From an uncultured Alphaproteobacteria bacterium (GTDB lineage Bacteria; Pseudomonadota; Alphaproteobacteria; UBA3830): a stretch of DNA of 37,045 nucleotides. The stretch is taken from positions 12,441 to 49,485 of the forward strand of contig CAJODB010000011.1 in assembly GCA_905233185.1 (NCBI GenBank), in the 5' to 3' direction. The notes under the pieces are model-generated. The model was not told the origin of the DNA. It saw only the letters and a list, made by a program, of their open reading frames with translations, and made no database searches. This document shows positions 17,147 to 25,207 of this stretch, piece after piece. The position numbers and the translations under genes are program-made. Position 1 is the first letter of the stretch; each line of letters begins with the position of its first letter.

Positions 17147-18219
17147 CTTTTAATAAGGATAATGACGGCATGAAGTTTTCTGATACAAAAATTCAAACAA
17201 TAATTCCGACAAAAATAATCGGGCCGATAAATTTTGTTTATAATGGCATGAAAGAATCTGTTTCTGTGCCAATGGCGACATTAGAAACTCCCCTTTGGTA
17301 TTCTGCGAAACGCGGTGCCTTTGTATCGCAAAAATCGGACGGAATAAGGGTATTTGTTTTCGACGATTTCATGACTAGATCAATAATTCTTGAAGCAAAT
17401 GACGTGGAGGGCATGTTAAAATGCAAAGAGTGGATTTTCGCAAACCAAAAAAGCATTGAAAATATCGTTAATAAATCCAGCAGATTCGCGAAATTGAAAA
17501 ATATTCATATAGAAAATGTTGCGAAGTTACTTTATATACGTTTTTCCATAGAGACTGGAAATGCTTCAGGCCACAATATGGTTACAAAGGCTGCAGATGA
17601 TATCGCGAATTTTATAACATCCCATTGTGAAGGCGTAAATTATATCTCAGTCTCAGGAAATTATTGCGTAGATAAAAAAGTTTCCGCTATTAATGGCATT
17701 TTAGGACGTGGGAAACAAGTTTCGGCTGAAATAATCGTAAAAAAAGATGTCTGTGAATCGATTTTAAGAACATCTCCATCGAAAATCTGCGAATTGAACA
17801 CAAAGAAAAATCTTATCGGAAGTATTTTAGCTGGATCTGTGCGTAGTGCGAATGCTCATTATGCGAATACAGTCCTTGCGGTTTTCTTAGCGACAGGACA
17901 AGATGCAGCGAATATCATCGAAGCTTCACAGGGAATTACTTTTGCGGAAACGCATGGCGAGGATTTATATTTTTCCGTTAATATGCCAAATATAATTGTA
18001 GGAACTTTAGGAAATGGGAAAAATCTTGATTTTGCGATCAAAAATTTAGAACTAATGAAGTGCTATCCAAATGACGCTAACTCATCAAAAAGATTGGCCG
18101 CGATAATTGCTGCTGCGACATTATGTTCGGAACTGTCTTTGATAGCTGCTCAAACAAACCAAGGTGAATTGATGGAATCACATATTGCTTTAGAACGGGA
18201 CAATAACAAAAATGTCTAG
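17143..18219 (+). CDS. 3-hydroxy-3-methylglutaryl-CoA reductase, class I-like catalytic domain
   Basis: 358 residues, soluble. It reduces HMG-CoA to mevalonate with NAD(P)H, the second committed step of the mevalonate route to isoprenoids. Catalytic residues align with the eukaryote/archaeal-type (class I) enzyme: Glu48 in VPMATLETPLW, Lys in DKK (177-179), the 'GRGKQVSAE' block, Asp254 in TGQDAAN, and the C-terminal His347 in ESHIALER. 'NASGHNM' (140-146) replaces the usual DAMGMNM cofactor-loop sequence, and 'GTLGNGKNL' replaces GTVGGGTNL, so the cofactor site has diverged. The ATG overlaps the previous stop (ATGA); an internal Met 27 bases on is a less likely start. The gene overlaps HMG-CoA synthase by 8 bases. 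I call it class I-like from motifs; a tree would settle it. Confidence 0.88.
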   Translation: MTFNKDNDGMKFSDTKIQTIIPTKIIGPINFVYNGMKESVSVPMATLETPLWYSAKRGAFVSQKSDGIRVFVFDDFMTRSIILEANDVEGMLKCKEWIFANQKSIENIVNKSSRFAKLKNIHIENVAKLLYIRFSIETGNASGHNMVTKAADDIANFITSHCEGVNYISVSGNYCVDKKVSAINGILGRGKQVSAEIIVKKDVCESILRTSPSKICELNTKKNLIGSILAGSVRSANAHYANTVLAVFLATGQDAANIIEASQGITFAETHGEDLYFSVNMPNIIVGTLGNGKNLDFAIKNLELMKCYPNDANSSKRLAAIIAAATLCSELSLIAAQTNQGELMESHIALERDNNKNV

Positions 18220-19375
18220 CATCAATAAAAATAATGTCGGAATTGATGTTATTGCTTTTTCTACATCTGATTATTTCCTTTCGCTAAAAACTTTAGCTGA
18301 ACATAGAGACGTTGATTACCGTAAATATTACGAAGGCATAGGTCAGGAAAGAATGTCAATTTTCCCCCCTAACGAAGATATAGTTACGATCGCGATAGAT
18401 GCGGCACAAAAAGTTCTTTCAAAGATCGATAATAAAAATGACATTGATTTACTGATTTTTGCAACAGAATCTTCCTTCGATTTATCAAAATCCGCAGGAA
18501 TATACGTTCACCATTTTTTGGGATTAAAACCAAGCTGTCGTGTTTTTGATATGAAACAAGCCTGCTACTCTGCTACAGCCGCTTTACAGATGGCAAAAAG
18601 TTTTGTGGAAAGTAATTCAGCTTCGAAAGCGTTAGTCATTGGATCGGATATTGTAAAATACTCGCCAAATACTTCAGGAGAACCAACTCAAGGAGGTGCT
18701 GCCGTAGCTATGCTCGTTTCAGAAAATCCTCGACTGGCATATATAGAGCCTTTTTCCGGAATCTATACGACAGATATCGCTGATTTTTGGAGACCTGCAG
18801 CAGCAACTGAGGCGATGTTCGATGGCAGACTCTCTGCACACAATTATTTGCGATCTTTAGGATGTGCTCTTGACAATTATTTGGAGCAATCAAGCCTAAA
18901 TTTTGAGGATATTAACTATACCTGTTTTCATGCTCCGTTCAATAAAATGGCGATCAAAGCGGTGCGGCAATTTTTCCCTGAAAGAGACATAAAAGATGCC
19001 CTAATTTACAATGCGTTGATCGGGAATAGTTGTTCAGCATCTCTGTACATATCGCTTATTTCGCTAATCGATAATTGCAAACGAAATTTGGCAGGCAAGA
19101 GAATCGGAATGTATAGTTATGGATCTGGTAGTGTCGCAGAATACTATAGTTTGGTTATTTCTGATCGATATAAAAACACTCTCTTTTCGGATAGCAATAA
19201 GGAAAATCTTGCTAACAGAATAGAAATTTCCTTCGATGAATACGAGAAACTAAGCACAACCGCTGAGATATTCAACTATACCAGCAAAGAAGGCGGAAAA
19301 AGGCTTTACAGAAACATTGGATCAGTCTTTCTTGCGGAAATAAAAGACGGATATAGGATTTATGCAGAAGCTTGA
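18212..19375 (+). CDS. mvaS: Hydroxymethylglutaryl-CoA synthase
   Basis: 387 residues, a thiolase-fold enzyme that condenses acetyl-CoA with acetoacetyl-CoA to HMG-CoA. Catalytic residues are visible: Glu86 in ATESSFD, the nucleophile Cys118 in DMKQACYSATAALQMA, and His240 in TCFHAPFNKM, matching the Glu/Cys/His triad of bacterial MvaS. 'GIGQERMSIFPPNEDIVTIAIDAA' and 'GSYGSGSVAEYYS'-like C-terminal blocks (MYSYGSGSVAEYYS) also fit. It overlaps the reductase gene by 8 bases, so the two act together to make mevalonate. The kinases and decarboxylase needed to reach IPP are not in the window. Confidence 0.93.
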   Translation: MSSINKNNVGIDVIAFSTSDYFLSLKTLAEHRDVDYRKYYEGIGQERMSIFPPNEDIVTIAIDAAQKVLSKIDNKNDIDLLIFATESSFDLSKSAGIYVHHFLGLKPSCRVFDMKQACYSATAALQMAKSFVESNSASKALVIGSDIVKYSPNTSGEPTQGGAAVAMLVSENPRLAYIEPFSGIYTTDIADFWRPAAATEAMFDGRLSAHNYLRSLGCALDNYLEQSSLNFEDINYTCFHAPFNKMAIKAVRQFFPERDIKDALIYNALIGNSCSASLYISLISLIDNCKRNLAGKRIGMYSYGSGSVAEYYSLVISDRYKNTLFSDSNKENLANRIEISFDEYEKLSTTAEIFNYTSKEGGKRLYRNIGSVFLAEIKDGYRIYAEA

Positions 19376-20011
19376 TAGCTCAGTTTATCACACTGATTAA
19401 TATATACGAAAATAATATTAAGATATTTATTACCACTTTTGTCACTATTTTCATAACTATGGACGACTAAAAGAGGAGAAATTTACAGCTGTACATATTC
19501 TTGGCATAGAGCTGTATCCAAAAAGAAATAATTCAGCAAAGAAAATGGCCGTTTTTAGTAAAAACTTAACCAAGTTGTGGGTAATAAAGCACAAATCATA
19601 TTTCTTAAGTATACCTGCACATTGAATTAGTGCTGATAACTCCATATTGGAGGGATGATCTTTATATATAGGTATTACAATTACCGTTCTTGTGCTCAAT
19701 ATAACTCCTACATTATCGCTTCACTTGTATTAGTTTAATAAAGCAAAAGACACTCTCCACAAACACAACGTCAATACTAAAAATCAATCTCTAGTTTTGG
19801 TTCCCTCAGTTGGATAAGCTAATAATTTTCCTAATGCCGCCGCTGAGTCCATATTGCAGACATTTTAATCACATTTTTTTTCTTATCATGCCAAAATCTG
19901 GGGCATTTAATTGCAATACATCACTAAAGTAAACTGCTCCAATAACTTTTCTCTGGAATCTTCCATGTTTTTATTGCATACTATCGAAAGTGACTTAGAA
20001 AAAGTTAGCGA
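19376..20011. other. Gene-poor junction between the mevalonate operon and the glycan island
   Basis: 636 bases with no intact gene. It holds a decayed fragment on the minus strand (19457-19699, separate entry). The remaining sequence is AT-rich with short broken frames, including about 20 codons on the minus strand near 19795-19860 that I cannot identify. It marks the left edge of the accessory island. Confidence 0.6.
19457..19699 (-). pseudogene. Fragment resembling a DUF5672-type glycan-locus protein
   Basis: An 80-codon frame starts 'VIVIPIYKDHPSNMELSALIQCAGILKKYDLCFITHNL'. This resembles the first 40-45 residues of DUF5672-like proteins found in polysaccharide loci ('...VIPIYK..L...E..SL.QCL.IL.KYDI.FV.'). 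The similarity stops after about 45 residues, the rest of the frame is unrelated, and intact family members are several times longer. I read it as the surviving 5' end of a deleted gene. Recognition is from memory of the family pattern. Confidence 0.4.
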
Positions 20012-21007
20012 ATGCTTAATAATAAAACTATTTTGATAACAGGCGGTACGGGGTCTTTCGGTAAGAAATTTGCAAAAACAGTACTGGAAAGATATCCGAA
20101 TTTGAAAAAAGTGATTGTTTATTCTCGTGACGAATATAAACAGTTTTTGATGTCGAATATGCCAGAATTTAAAAATAATCTTGTCGCGGATAAAATGCGT
20201 TATTTTATAGGAGATGTTCGTGATAAAGAGCGTCTTTATCGGGCGTTTGATGGCGTTGATATTGTTATACATGCAGCTGCTCTTAAGCAAGTTCCGGCAT
20301 GCGAATATAATCCTTTTGAAGCCATAAAAACAAATGTTTTTGGAGCACAGAATATAATAAATGCAGCAATAGATAGAGGTGTAAAAAAGGTTGTTGCACT
20401 ATCAACAGATAAAGCTTGTGCTCCCGTAAATTTATACGGCGCAACAAAATTGTGTTCTGATAAATTATTTATTGCAGGAAATTCATATAGTGGGACACGA
20501 GAAACTCTGTTTTCTGTTGTTAGATATGGAAATGTCGCCGGATCGCGTGGATCAGTAATTCCATTTTTCAAAAGACTAGTAGAAGAAGGAGTAAAAGAAC
20601 TTCCGATAACTGATTTCAATATGACTCGTTTTTGGCTGAAATTAGAGCAGGCAGTTGAGATGGTACTTAGTGCGATCGAACGTATGCGGGGGGGGGAGTT
20701 GTACGTCCGAAAGATTCCGTCCATGAAAATCACAGATCTGGCAGAGGCAATTGCTCCGGGAATTAAGTTGAAAGAAGTAGGCATTCGTCCTGGTGAAAAA
20801 ATTCATGAGCAAATGATAACTTGTGAAGATGCTCGCAATACTTTGGAGTTTGATAATTATTTTGTAATATTGCCGGAAGTTTGTAATGCCGATTCTATGA
20901 AACTGCAACAAGGAAAACATGTTGCAACCGATTTTGAATATAATTCCGGAAAAAATACTTGGTGGCTTTCTGTCGATGAAATGCGAGAATTAATTAGGGA
21001 AATTTAA
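20012..21007 (+). CDS. pseB: UDP-N-acetylglucosamine 4,6-dehydratase (PseB/FlaA1-like)
   Basis: 331 residues, a short-chain dehydrogenase that converts UDP-GlcNAc to a 4-keto-6-deoxy hexosamine, the first step to pseudaminic acid and related sugars. It has GGTGSFG (11-17) for NADP, 'HAAALKQVPACEYNPFEAIKTNVFG', and the catalytic STDKA...Y142-x3-K146 set (D133, K134) typical of inverting PseB rather than RmlB. A run of nine G (20688-20696) encodes part of MRGGE near residues 226-229. Adding or removing one G stops translation within about 25 codons, removing the C-terminal third. No strong ribosome site precedes the ATG. The usual next enzymes PseC, PseH and PseG are absent nearby. A CapE-like role in L-FucNAc synthesis is the alternative. 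Confidence 0.85.
   Translation: MLNNKTILITGGTGSFGKKFAKTVLERYPNLKKVIVYSRDEYKQFLMSNMPEFKNNLVADKMRYFIGDVRDKERLYRAFDGVDIVIHAAALKQVPACEYNPFEAIKTNVFGAQNIINAAIDRGVKKVVALSTDKACAPVNLYGATKLCSDKLFIAGNSYSGTRETLFSVVRYGNVAGSRGSVIPFFKRLVEEGVKELPITDFNMTRFWLKLEQAVEMVLSAIERMRGGELYVRKIPSMKITDLAEAIAPGIKLKEVGIRPGEKIHEQMITCEDARNTLEFDNYFVILPEVCNADSMKLQQGKHVATDFEYNSGKNTWWLSVDEMRELIREI
20688..20696 (+). repeat. Poly-G(9) tract inside pseB
   Basis: Nine consecutive G in coding sequence of an AT-rich gene (codons CGG GGG GGG GAG). Reading ten G gives a TAA about 25 codons on; eight G gives a TGA within about 12 codons. The tract is therefore a candidate slipped-strand ON/OFF switch, with the sequenced state being ON. 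Confidence 0.75.
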
Positions 21008-21149
21008 GATGAAAATTTCTGTTGTGACTGAATGAAATTAAGGATAGATTTTACCATCAAAGGATGATCCAGATGGTTTTATCTTTTAGATAAAGTGAAA
21101 AATGATATTGGTTTAATTCCTGAGGTGGTATTTATAATTTGGGGTAGTC
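21008..21149. other. Short spacer, possibly a decayed gene
   Basis: It begins with ATG and eight codons (MKISVVTE) then a stop, which recalls the start of UDP-GlcNAc 2-epimerases (MKIxVVTGTRPE). What follows is broken in all frames. I cannot identify it with any confidence. A GGGG stands five bases before the GTG start of the next gene. Confidence 0.25.
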
Positions 21150-22064
21150 GTGGGTGACGTAAATAATGTAGCTCTTGTAGGATCAACAGGTCTCTTGGGA
21201 AAAGCAATTTACGAGATGCTAAAATCAAATGGCTATGAGGTCGTGGGCGTTGCACGAAAGAATGCCGACTTTAATTTTGATATTAAAAATGATGATGCTC
21301 TTAGAGATTTTCTTTTATCGAATAAATTTTGCGTTGTAATCAATGCAGTTGCAATTGTAAACCACGAAATTTGTGATAATAATCCAGCGTTAGCGTATCT
21401 TGTTAATTCAAGGCCGAGTGCTATTTTTGCTCAGCTATCAAAAGAATTGGATTTTAAATACGTCTATATTTCAACTGATGGTTATTTCCACGGAGATAAA
21501 AATTTTAAGCATTGTGAAGATGCTAATGTATCTTTTTTTAATGAATATGTAAGAACCAAGTTTGCGGGTGAACAATTCGCGCTTACAAATCCAAATTCGC
21601 TTGTTGTTAGAACGAATATAGTAGGTTTCAAAGGAGCAACATCTCCAACGTTTTTTGAGTGGGCGCTAAATGCTGTTAAAAATCAAGAAAATATAACGTT
21701 ATTTGAAGATTATTTTACATCGAGTATTTCAACAGCACAATTTTCAAGTGCATTATTAGATCTAATTAATAAAGATGCAAAAGGTTTGTATAATGTTGCA
21801 AGTAGTGAAGTGTCATCTAAGAAGCAATTTATAGAAAAAATGGCAGAAATTTTTAATTTAGAATTAATTAATGCAAAAATAGGAAGCGTTTCATCACTTA
21901 ATTCAAAGAGAGCAGATAGCCTTGGACTTGATGTTTCAAAAGCTGAAAAGCTTTTGGGATATAAAATGCCTGGTTTAAGAGAAGTTTTGGAAAAATTGAA
22001 AGAGGAATATTATGAGTTACAAAAATGCAATATTTGTAGGAAAAAGAAGAATAGCAATCGATGA
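21150..22064 (+). CDS. RmlD-like NAD(P)-dependent sugar-nucleotide reductase/epimerase
   Basis: 304 residues with GTG start. An extended SDR: the dinucleotide loop GSTGLLGKAI is at 11-20, 'VINAVAIVNHEICDNNPALAYLVNS' corresponds to the RmlD 'NAAAYTxVDxAE...A..VN' block, and 'YISTDGYFHG' and the catalytic Y133-x3-K137 (NEYVRTKFAGE) are intact. It probably reduces a keto-sugar nucleotide in the glycan pathway; the substrate is not predictable. The C-terminal 17 codons overlap the start of the NeuB-family gene by 53 bases, unusually long, so coupling is tight and the true ancestral stop may have been lost. It could belong to the same biosynthetic block as PseB or to that of NeuB downstream. Confidence 0.75.
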   Translation: MGDVNNVALVGSTGLLGKAIYEMLKSNGYEVVGVARKNADFNFDIKNDDALRDFLLSNKFCVVINAVAIVNHEICDNNPALAYLVNSRPSAIFAQLSKELDFKYVYISTDGYFHGDKNFKHCEDANVSFFNEYVRTKFAGEQFALTNPNSLVVRTNIVGFKGATSPTFFEWALNAVKNQENITLFEDYFTSSISTAQFSSALLDLINKDAKGLYNVASSEVSSKKQFIEKMAEIFNLELINAKIGSVSSLNSKRADSLGLDVSKAEKLLGYKMPGLREVLEKLKEEYYELQKCNICRKKKNSNR

Positions 22065-23091
22065 ACCAACATACTTTATTGCTGATATTGCAGCGAATCA
22101 TGATGGTAATTTAGAAAGGGCGAAAAAATTAATATATCTAGCAAAAGAGGCTGGTGCAGATTGTGCGAAATTTCAACATTTTTTAGCAGATAAAATAGTA
22201 AGTGATTACGGCTTTAAACACTTAAAAACTGGACAATCGCATCAAGCAAATTGGAAAAAATCAGTTTGGGAAACATATGATGAATATCACTGTAAGAGGG
22301 AATGGACTGCTGAACTTGTAAAAACCTGTAAAGATGCAGAAATTGATTTTATGACTACACCTTACGATTTTGATGCAATCAATGAAGTCGATGATTATGT
22401 AAACGCCTATAAAATTGGCTCAGGCGATATTACATGGCTTGATTTTATAAAAAAAATTACAAGTTTAAATAAACCTTACTTTTTAGCCTGCGGAGCTTCG
22501 TCCTTGGAAGATGTTAAAAGGGCAGTCGATTTTGCAACAGAAGTAAATCCACAGATCATTTTGATGCAATGCAATACAAACTACACAGCGTCTCTAGATA
22601 ATTATAAGTACATAAATTTGAACGTACTCAAAACTTTTGCAAAAATGTACCCTGAAATGATTTTGGGATTATCAGATCATACATTTGGTTGTGCAACCGT
22701 TTTAGGGGCAGTTACGCTTGGAGCGAGGGTTATAGAAAAACATTTTACGGATGATAATCAGAGAGAAGGTCCCGATCATAAATTTGCAATGAATCCAACA
22801 ACATGGCGTGATATGGTAGATAGAACGCGCGAGCTTGAACTCGCTCTAGGTGACGGTATAAAAAAGGTAGAAGATAACGAAAAGGATACGGTAATTGTTC
22901 AAAGACGCTCTATTTGTTTAAAGCGTGACATGAAAAAGGGAGAAATATTAACTAATGCTGATTTAGACATCTTAAGACCCTCTCCTGAAGGGGCATTTTT
23001 GCCCTTTGAAATCAATGATGTTATCGGTAAATCTTTAAACGTCGATAAGGTTAAAGGAGATAGTTTATATAAAGGCGAAATTAATGCATAA
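22012..23091 (+). CDS. NeuB-family nonulosonic acid synthase with SAF domain
   Basis: 359 residues. These enzymes condense phosphoenolpyruvate with a six-carbon sugar to make a nine-carbon sialic-acid-like sugar. The TIM-barrel part has 'ADIAANHDG' (24-32), 'AGADCAKFQ' (47-55), metal-site histidines H223 in GLSDHT and H244 in IEKHFT, and 'GPDHKFAMNP'. A C-terminal SAF (antifreeze-like) domain spans about 295-355 ('RRSICLKRDMKKGEILTNADLDILRP...IGKSL'). The ATG has a perfect AGAGG upstream, which fixes the start inside the previous gene. It is distinct from the decayed PseI at 26324, so it may handle a different sugar (legionaminate-like or novel). It overlaps the next gene by 8 bases. Confidence 0.88.
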   Translation: MSYKNAIFVGKRRIAIDEPTYFIADIAANHDGNLERAKKLIYLAKEAGADCAKFQHFLADKIVSDYGFKHLKTGQSHQANWKKSVWETYDEYHCKREWTAELVKTCKDAEIDFMTTPYDFDAINEVDDYVNAYKIGSGDITWLDFIKKITSLNKPYFLACGASSLEDVKRAVDFATEVNPQIILMQCNTNYTASLDNYKYINLNVLKTFAKMYPEMILGLSDHTFGCATVLGAVTLGARVIEKHFTDDNQREGPDHKFAMNPTTWRDMVDRTRELELALGDGIKKVEDNEKDTVIVQRRSICLKRDMKKGEILTNADLDILRPSPEGAFLPFEINDVIGKSLNVDKVKGDSLYKGEINA

Positions 23092-23857
23092 ACTGGGACT
23101 TAAACTTTGGTCCGTAAATACGGATAATTACCTTAGAGAGGCTAAAAAATTATACAATCGAGGAATATATGACTATATAGAACTTTACATTGTTCCGAAT
23201 AATGAGGATAAATTATCCACATGGAAAGAACTAAATATCCCCTACATAATTCATGCGCCTCATTTTCTTCACAAAATGAATTTATCATTAAAAGAATATG
23301 AAGAAAATAATATAAAGATATATAGAGAGGTAAAATTATATGCCGATATCTTAAAAGCGCCAAAAATCATTTTCCATTCAGGAACCGACGGTGACTATAA
23401 AGAAACCGCAAGACAGCTAAAAAATTTAAATGAACCTCGTGCATTAATTGAAAACAAACCATATAAACTTATGCCGGCAATTAAAGGAAAGGCATATGTT
23501 GGTACTAAATTTGAAGAAATAGAATATATAATAAATGAAGTGGGATGCGGTTTTTGCTTTGATATTTGCCATGCAATTTGTGCGGCTAATTCTCATGGTC
23601 TTGATATATATAAAAGTTTGGAAAAATGGGTAACTCTAAATCCCAATTTGATTCACCTTTCAGATAAAGATATCTCAACAGAAATGGATTTTCATTTAAA
23701 TTTTGGCAATGGCACAATAGACTTTGGAAAAGTGTTGGGTATATTACCTAATAATGTTCCTATAACAATAGAAACACCTAAAAAATCAAAAAAAAACATA
23801 GATGACTTTATTGAAGATGTTAATTATATAAGAGCAATACAGGGGGGCATAGAATGA
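23084..23857 (+). CDS. TIM-barrel (xylose isomerase/AP-endonuclease-2-like) sugar enzyme
   Basis: 257 residues, with a metal-binding TIM barrel. Candidate ligands occur in the expected order: H57/H60 (IIHAPH), H98 (IIFHSG), E123 (LIENKP), D160 and H163 (DICHA), H191 (IHLSDKD), H204 (MDFHLNFGNGTIDFG) and E230 (ITIETP). The family includes sugar-phosphate isomerases, epimerases and endonuclease IV. Here the setting between a NeuB-type synthase and a PIG-L deacetylase argues for an isomerase or epimerase acting on a nonulosonate precursor. It overlaps both neighbours (8 bases before, ATGA after), so it is an obligate part of this unit. The exact reaction is unknown to me. Confidence 0.72.
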   Translation: MHKLGLKLWSVNTDNYLREAKKLYNRGIYDYIELYIVPNNEDKLSTWKELNIPYIIHAPHFLHKMNLSLKEYEENNIKIYREVKLYADILKAPKIIFHSGTDGDYKETARQLKNLNEPRALIENKPYKLMPAIKGKAYVGTKFEEIEYIINEVGCGFCFDICHAICAANSHGLDIYKSLEKWVTLNPNLIHLSDKDISTEMDFHLNFGNGTIDFGKVLGILPNNVPITIETPKKSKKNIDDFIEDVNYIRAIQGGIE

Positions 23858-24549
23858 CCAACATTCTTGTTGTAGCAGCGCATCAAGATGATGATATATT
23901 AGGATGCGGTGCAACTCTTGCAAAAGAAATTGAGAATGGAAATAAAGTTAGAATTATATACATAGCAGAAGGAACTTCCGCTCGCTATAATCTTCCGCAT
24001 TTAACCAATGAACAAAAACGGCTAATGGATATTGATTTGCAAAAGCGTAAATCATATACTCTAGCATCATTAAAAATATTAGGGTGTAAGAGTTATGAAT
24101 TTTATAATCTACCGTGTGGAAGGATTGACTGCGAACCTATTATTGAAGTGGGTAAGATAATAGAAAACGAAATAAAATTTTATGATCCTGATATAATTTT
24201 CACTCACTCGGATACTGATGTAAATAATGACCACAGACTTATTCATCAAGCTGTTTTACAGGCTACTCGTCCTGGAGCAAACAACAAAGTAAAAAAAATA
24301 TTGTGTTTCGAAATATTGTCTTCAACGGAATGGCGTTTTAATAAAAGTTTTTCACCCAATGTTTTCATAGGAATTGAAGAAAAGTATCTAAAAATAAAAA
24401 TTGCATCTTTAATGGAATATAAGTCGGAAGTGAAAAAATATCCTTATCCTCGTTCTGAAAGAGGAATCATAACTCTTGCTCAATATAGGGGAATGCAGTG
24501 TGCAAATGAGTACGCAGAGGCATTTGAGCTTTTGAGGGAGATTGTTTGA
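23854..24549 (+). CDS. PIG-L family N-acetyl-sugar deacetylase
   Basis: 231 residues. The zinc-binding motif is AAHQDDDILGCGA (H10, D12, D13; family consensus AHPDDE, with Asp for the final Glu), and the second part is THSDTDVNNDHRLIHQA (H118, D126, H127). PIG-L enzymes remove N-acetyl groups from GlcNAc-type sugars. Next to a formyltransferase-like gene, this suggests replacing N-acetyl with another acyl group. The start (ATGA) overlaps the TIM-barrel gene and the stop overlaps the next start (TGATG). Confidence 0.86.
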   Translation: MTNILVVAAHQDDDILGCGATLAKEIENGNKVRIIYIAEGTSARYNLPHLTNEQKRLMDIDLQKRKSYTLASLKILGCKSYEFYNLPCGRIDCEPIIEVGKIIENEIKFYDPDIIFTHSDTDVNNDHRLIHQAVLQATRPGANNKVKKILCFEILSSTEWRFNKSFSPNVFIGIEEKYLKIKIASLMEYKSEVKKYPYPRSERGIITLAQYRGMQCANEYAEAFELLREIV

Positions 24550-25196
24550 TGCGAATAGCTTGTGTATCGTATAGAGATTGGGCTTTGAAGATATACGATG
24601 AAATATCAAAAGATCCTGAACAAGAATTTTTAATAATCCGCTCACATAAAGAATATTCCGATGAAAAAATAATAAATTTTAATCCTGATTATATCTTATT
24701 CTATGGTTGGAGCTGGATAATAAAAGGAGATATAATAAAAAATTATAAATGCATTATGCTTCATCCTGCGCCTTTACCAAAATATAGAGGTGGATCTCCT
24801 ATACAAAACCAGATAATAAGAGCTGAAGTCTCATCTGCTGTTACTTTATTTGTTATGGATGAAGGAATAGATACGGGAGACATTATTGCCCAAGAAGAAA
24901 TTTCTTTAGAAGGACATTTATCTGATATTTTAGATAGAATTACCGAAACTGGCATAAAACTCACTAAAAAATTATTATTAGGTGATTTTGTTCTGAAGAA
25001 ACAAGATAATTCAAAAGCAACAACTTATAAAAGACTTACAGAAAAAGATAATGAAATTACACTTGATGAAATAAAGAATATGCCTGCTGAGTATTTATAC
25101 AATAAGATAAGAATGCTTGAATATCCTTATCCTAACGCATATATAAGAACAGCAGATGGCAAAAAATTGAGAATCAAAATGGCTGAAATTGATTAA
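24549..25196 (+). CDS. Formyltransferase-family protein (N-acyl transfer to an amino sugar, probable)
   Basis: 215 residues from ATG 24549. It has the folate-dependent formyltransferase fold with 'LHPAPLPKYRGGSPIQNQI', 'AVTLFVMDEGIDTGDIIAQ' (catalytic Asp) and a C-terminal tail 'LEYPYPNAYIRTADGKKLRI' like the OB-type end of Fmt and ArnA. In classical enzymes the catalytic trio is Asn-x-His...Asp; here the Asn position is Met (IMLHPAP), while His and Asp remain. It is therefore either a distinct subfamily or changed in mechanism. Preceded by a deacetylase, the likely role is N-formylation of a sugar amine made by that enzyme; this is inference. TGATG overlap couples it to the PIG-L gene. Confidence 0.75.
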   Translation: MRIACVSYRDWALKIYDEISKDPEQEFLIIRSHKEYSDEKIINFNPDYILFYGWSWIIKGDIIKNYKCIMLHPAPLPKYRGGSPIQNQIIRAEVSSAVTLFVMDEGIDTGDIIAQEEISLEGHLSDILDRITETGIKLTKKLLLGDFVLKKQDNSKATTYKRLTEKDNEITLDEIKNMPAEYLYNKIRMLEYPYPNAYIRTADGKKLRIKMAEID

Positions 25197-25207
25197 GGAA
25201 ACTTAAG

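Noticed and set aside
20236-20784. 182-codon minus-strand frame opposite pseB
   Set aside because: Antisense shadow of a conserved gene, with no ribosome site or motif.
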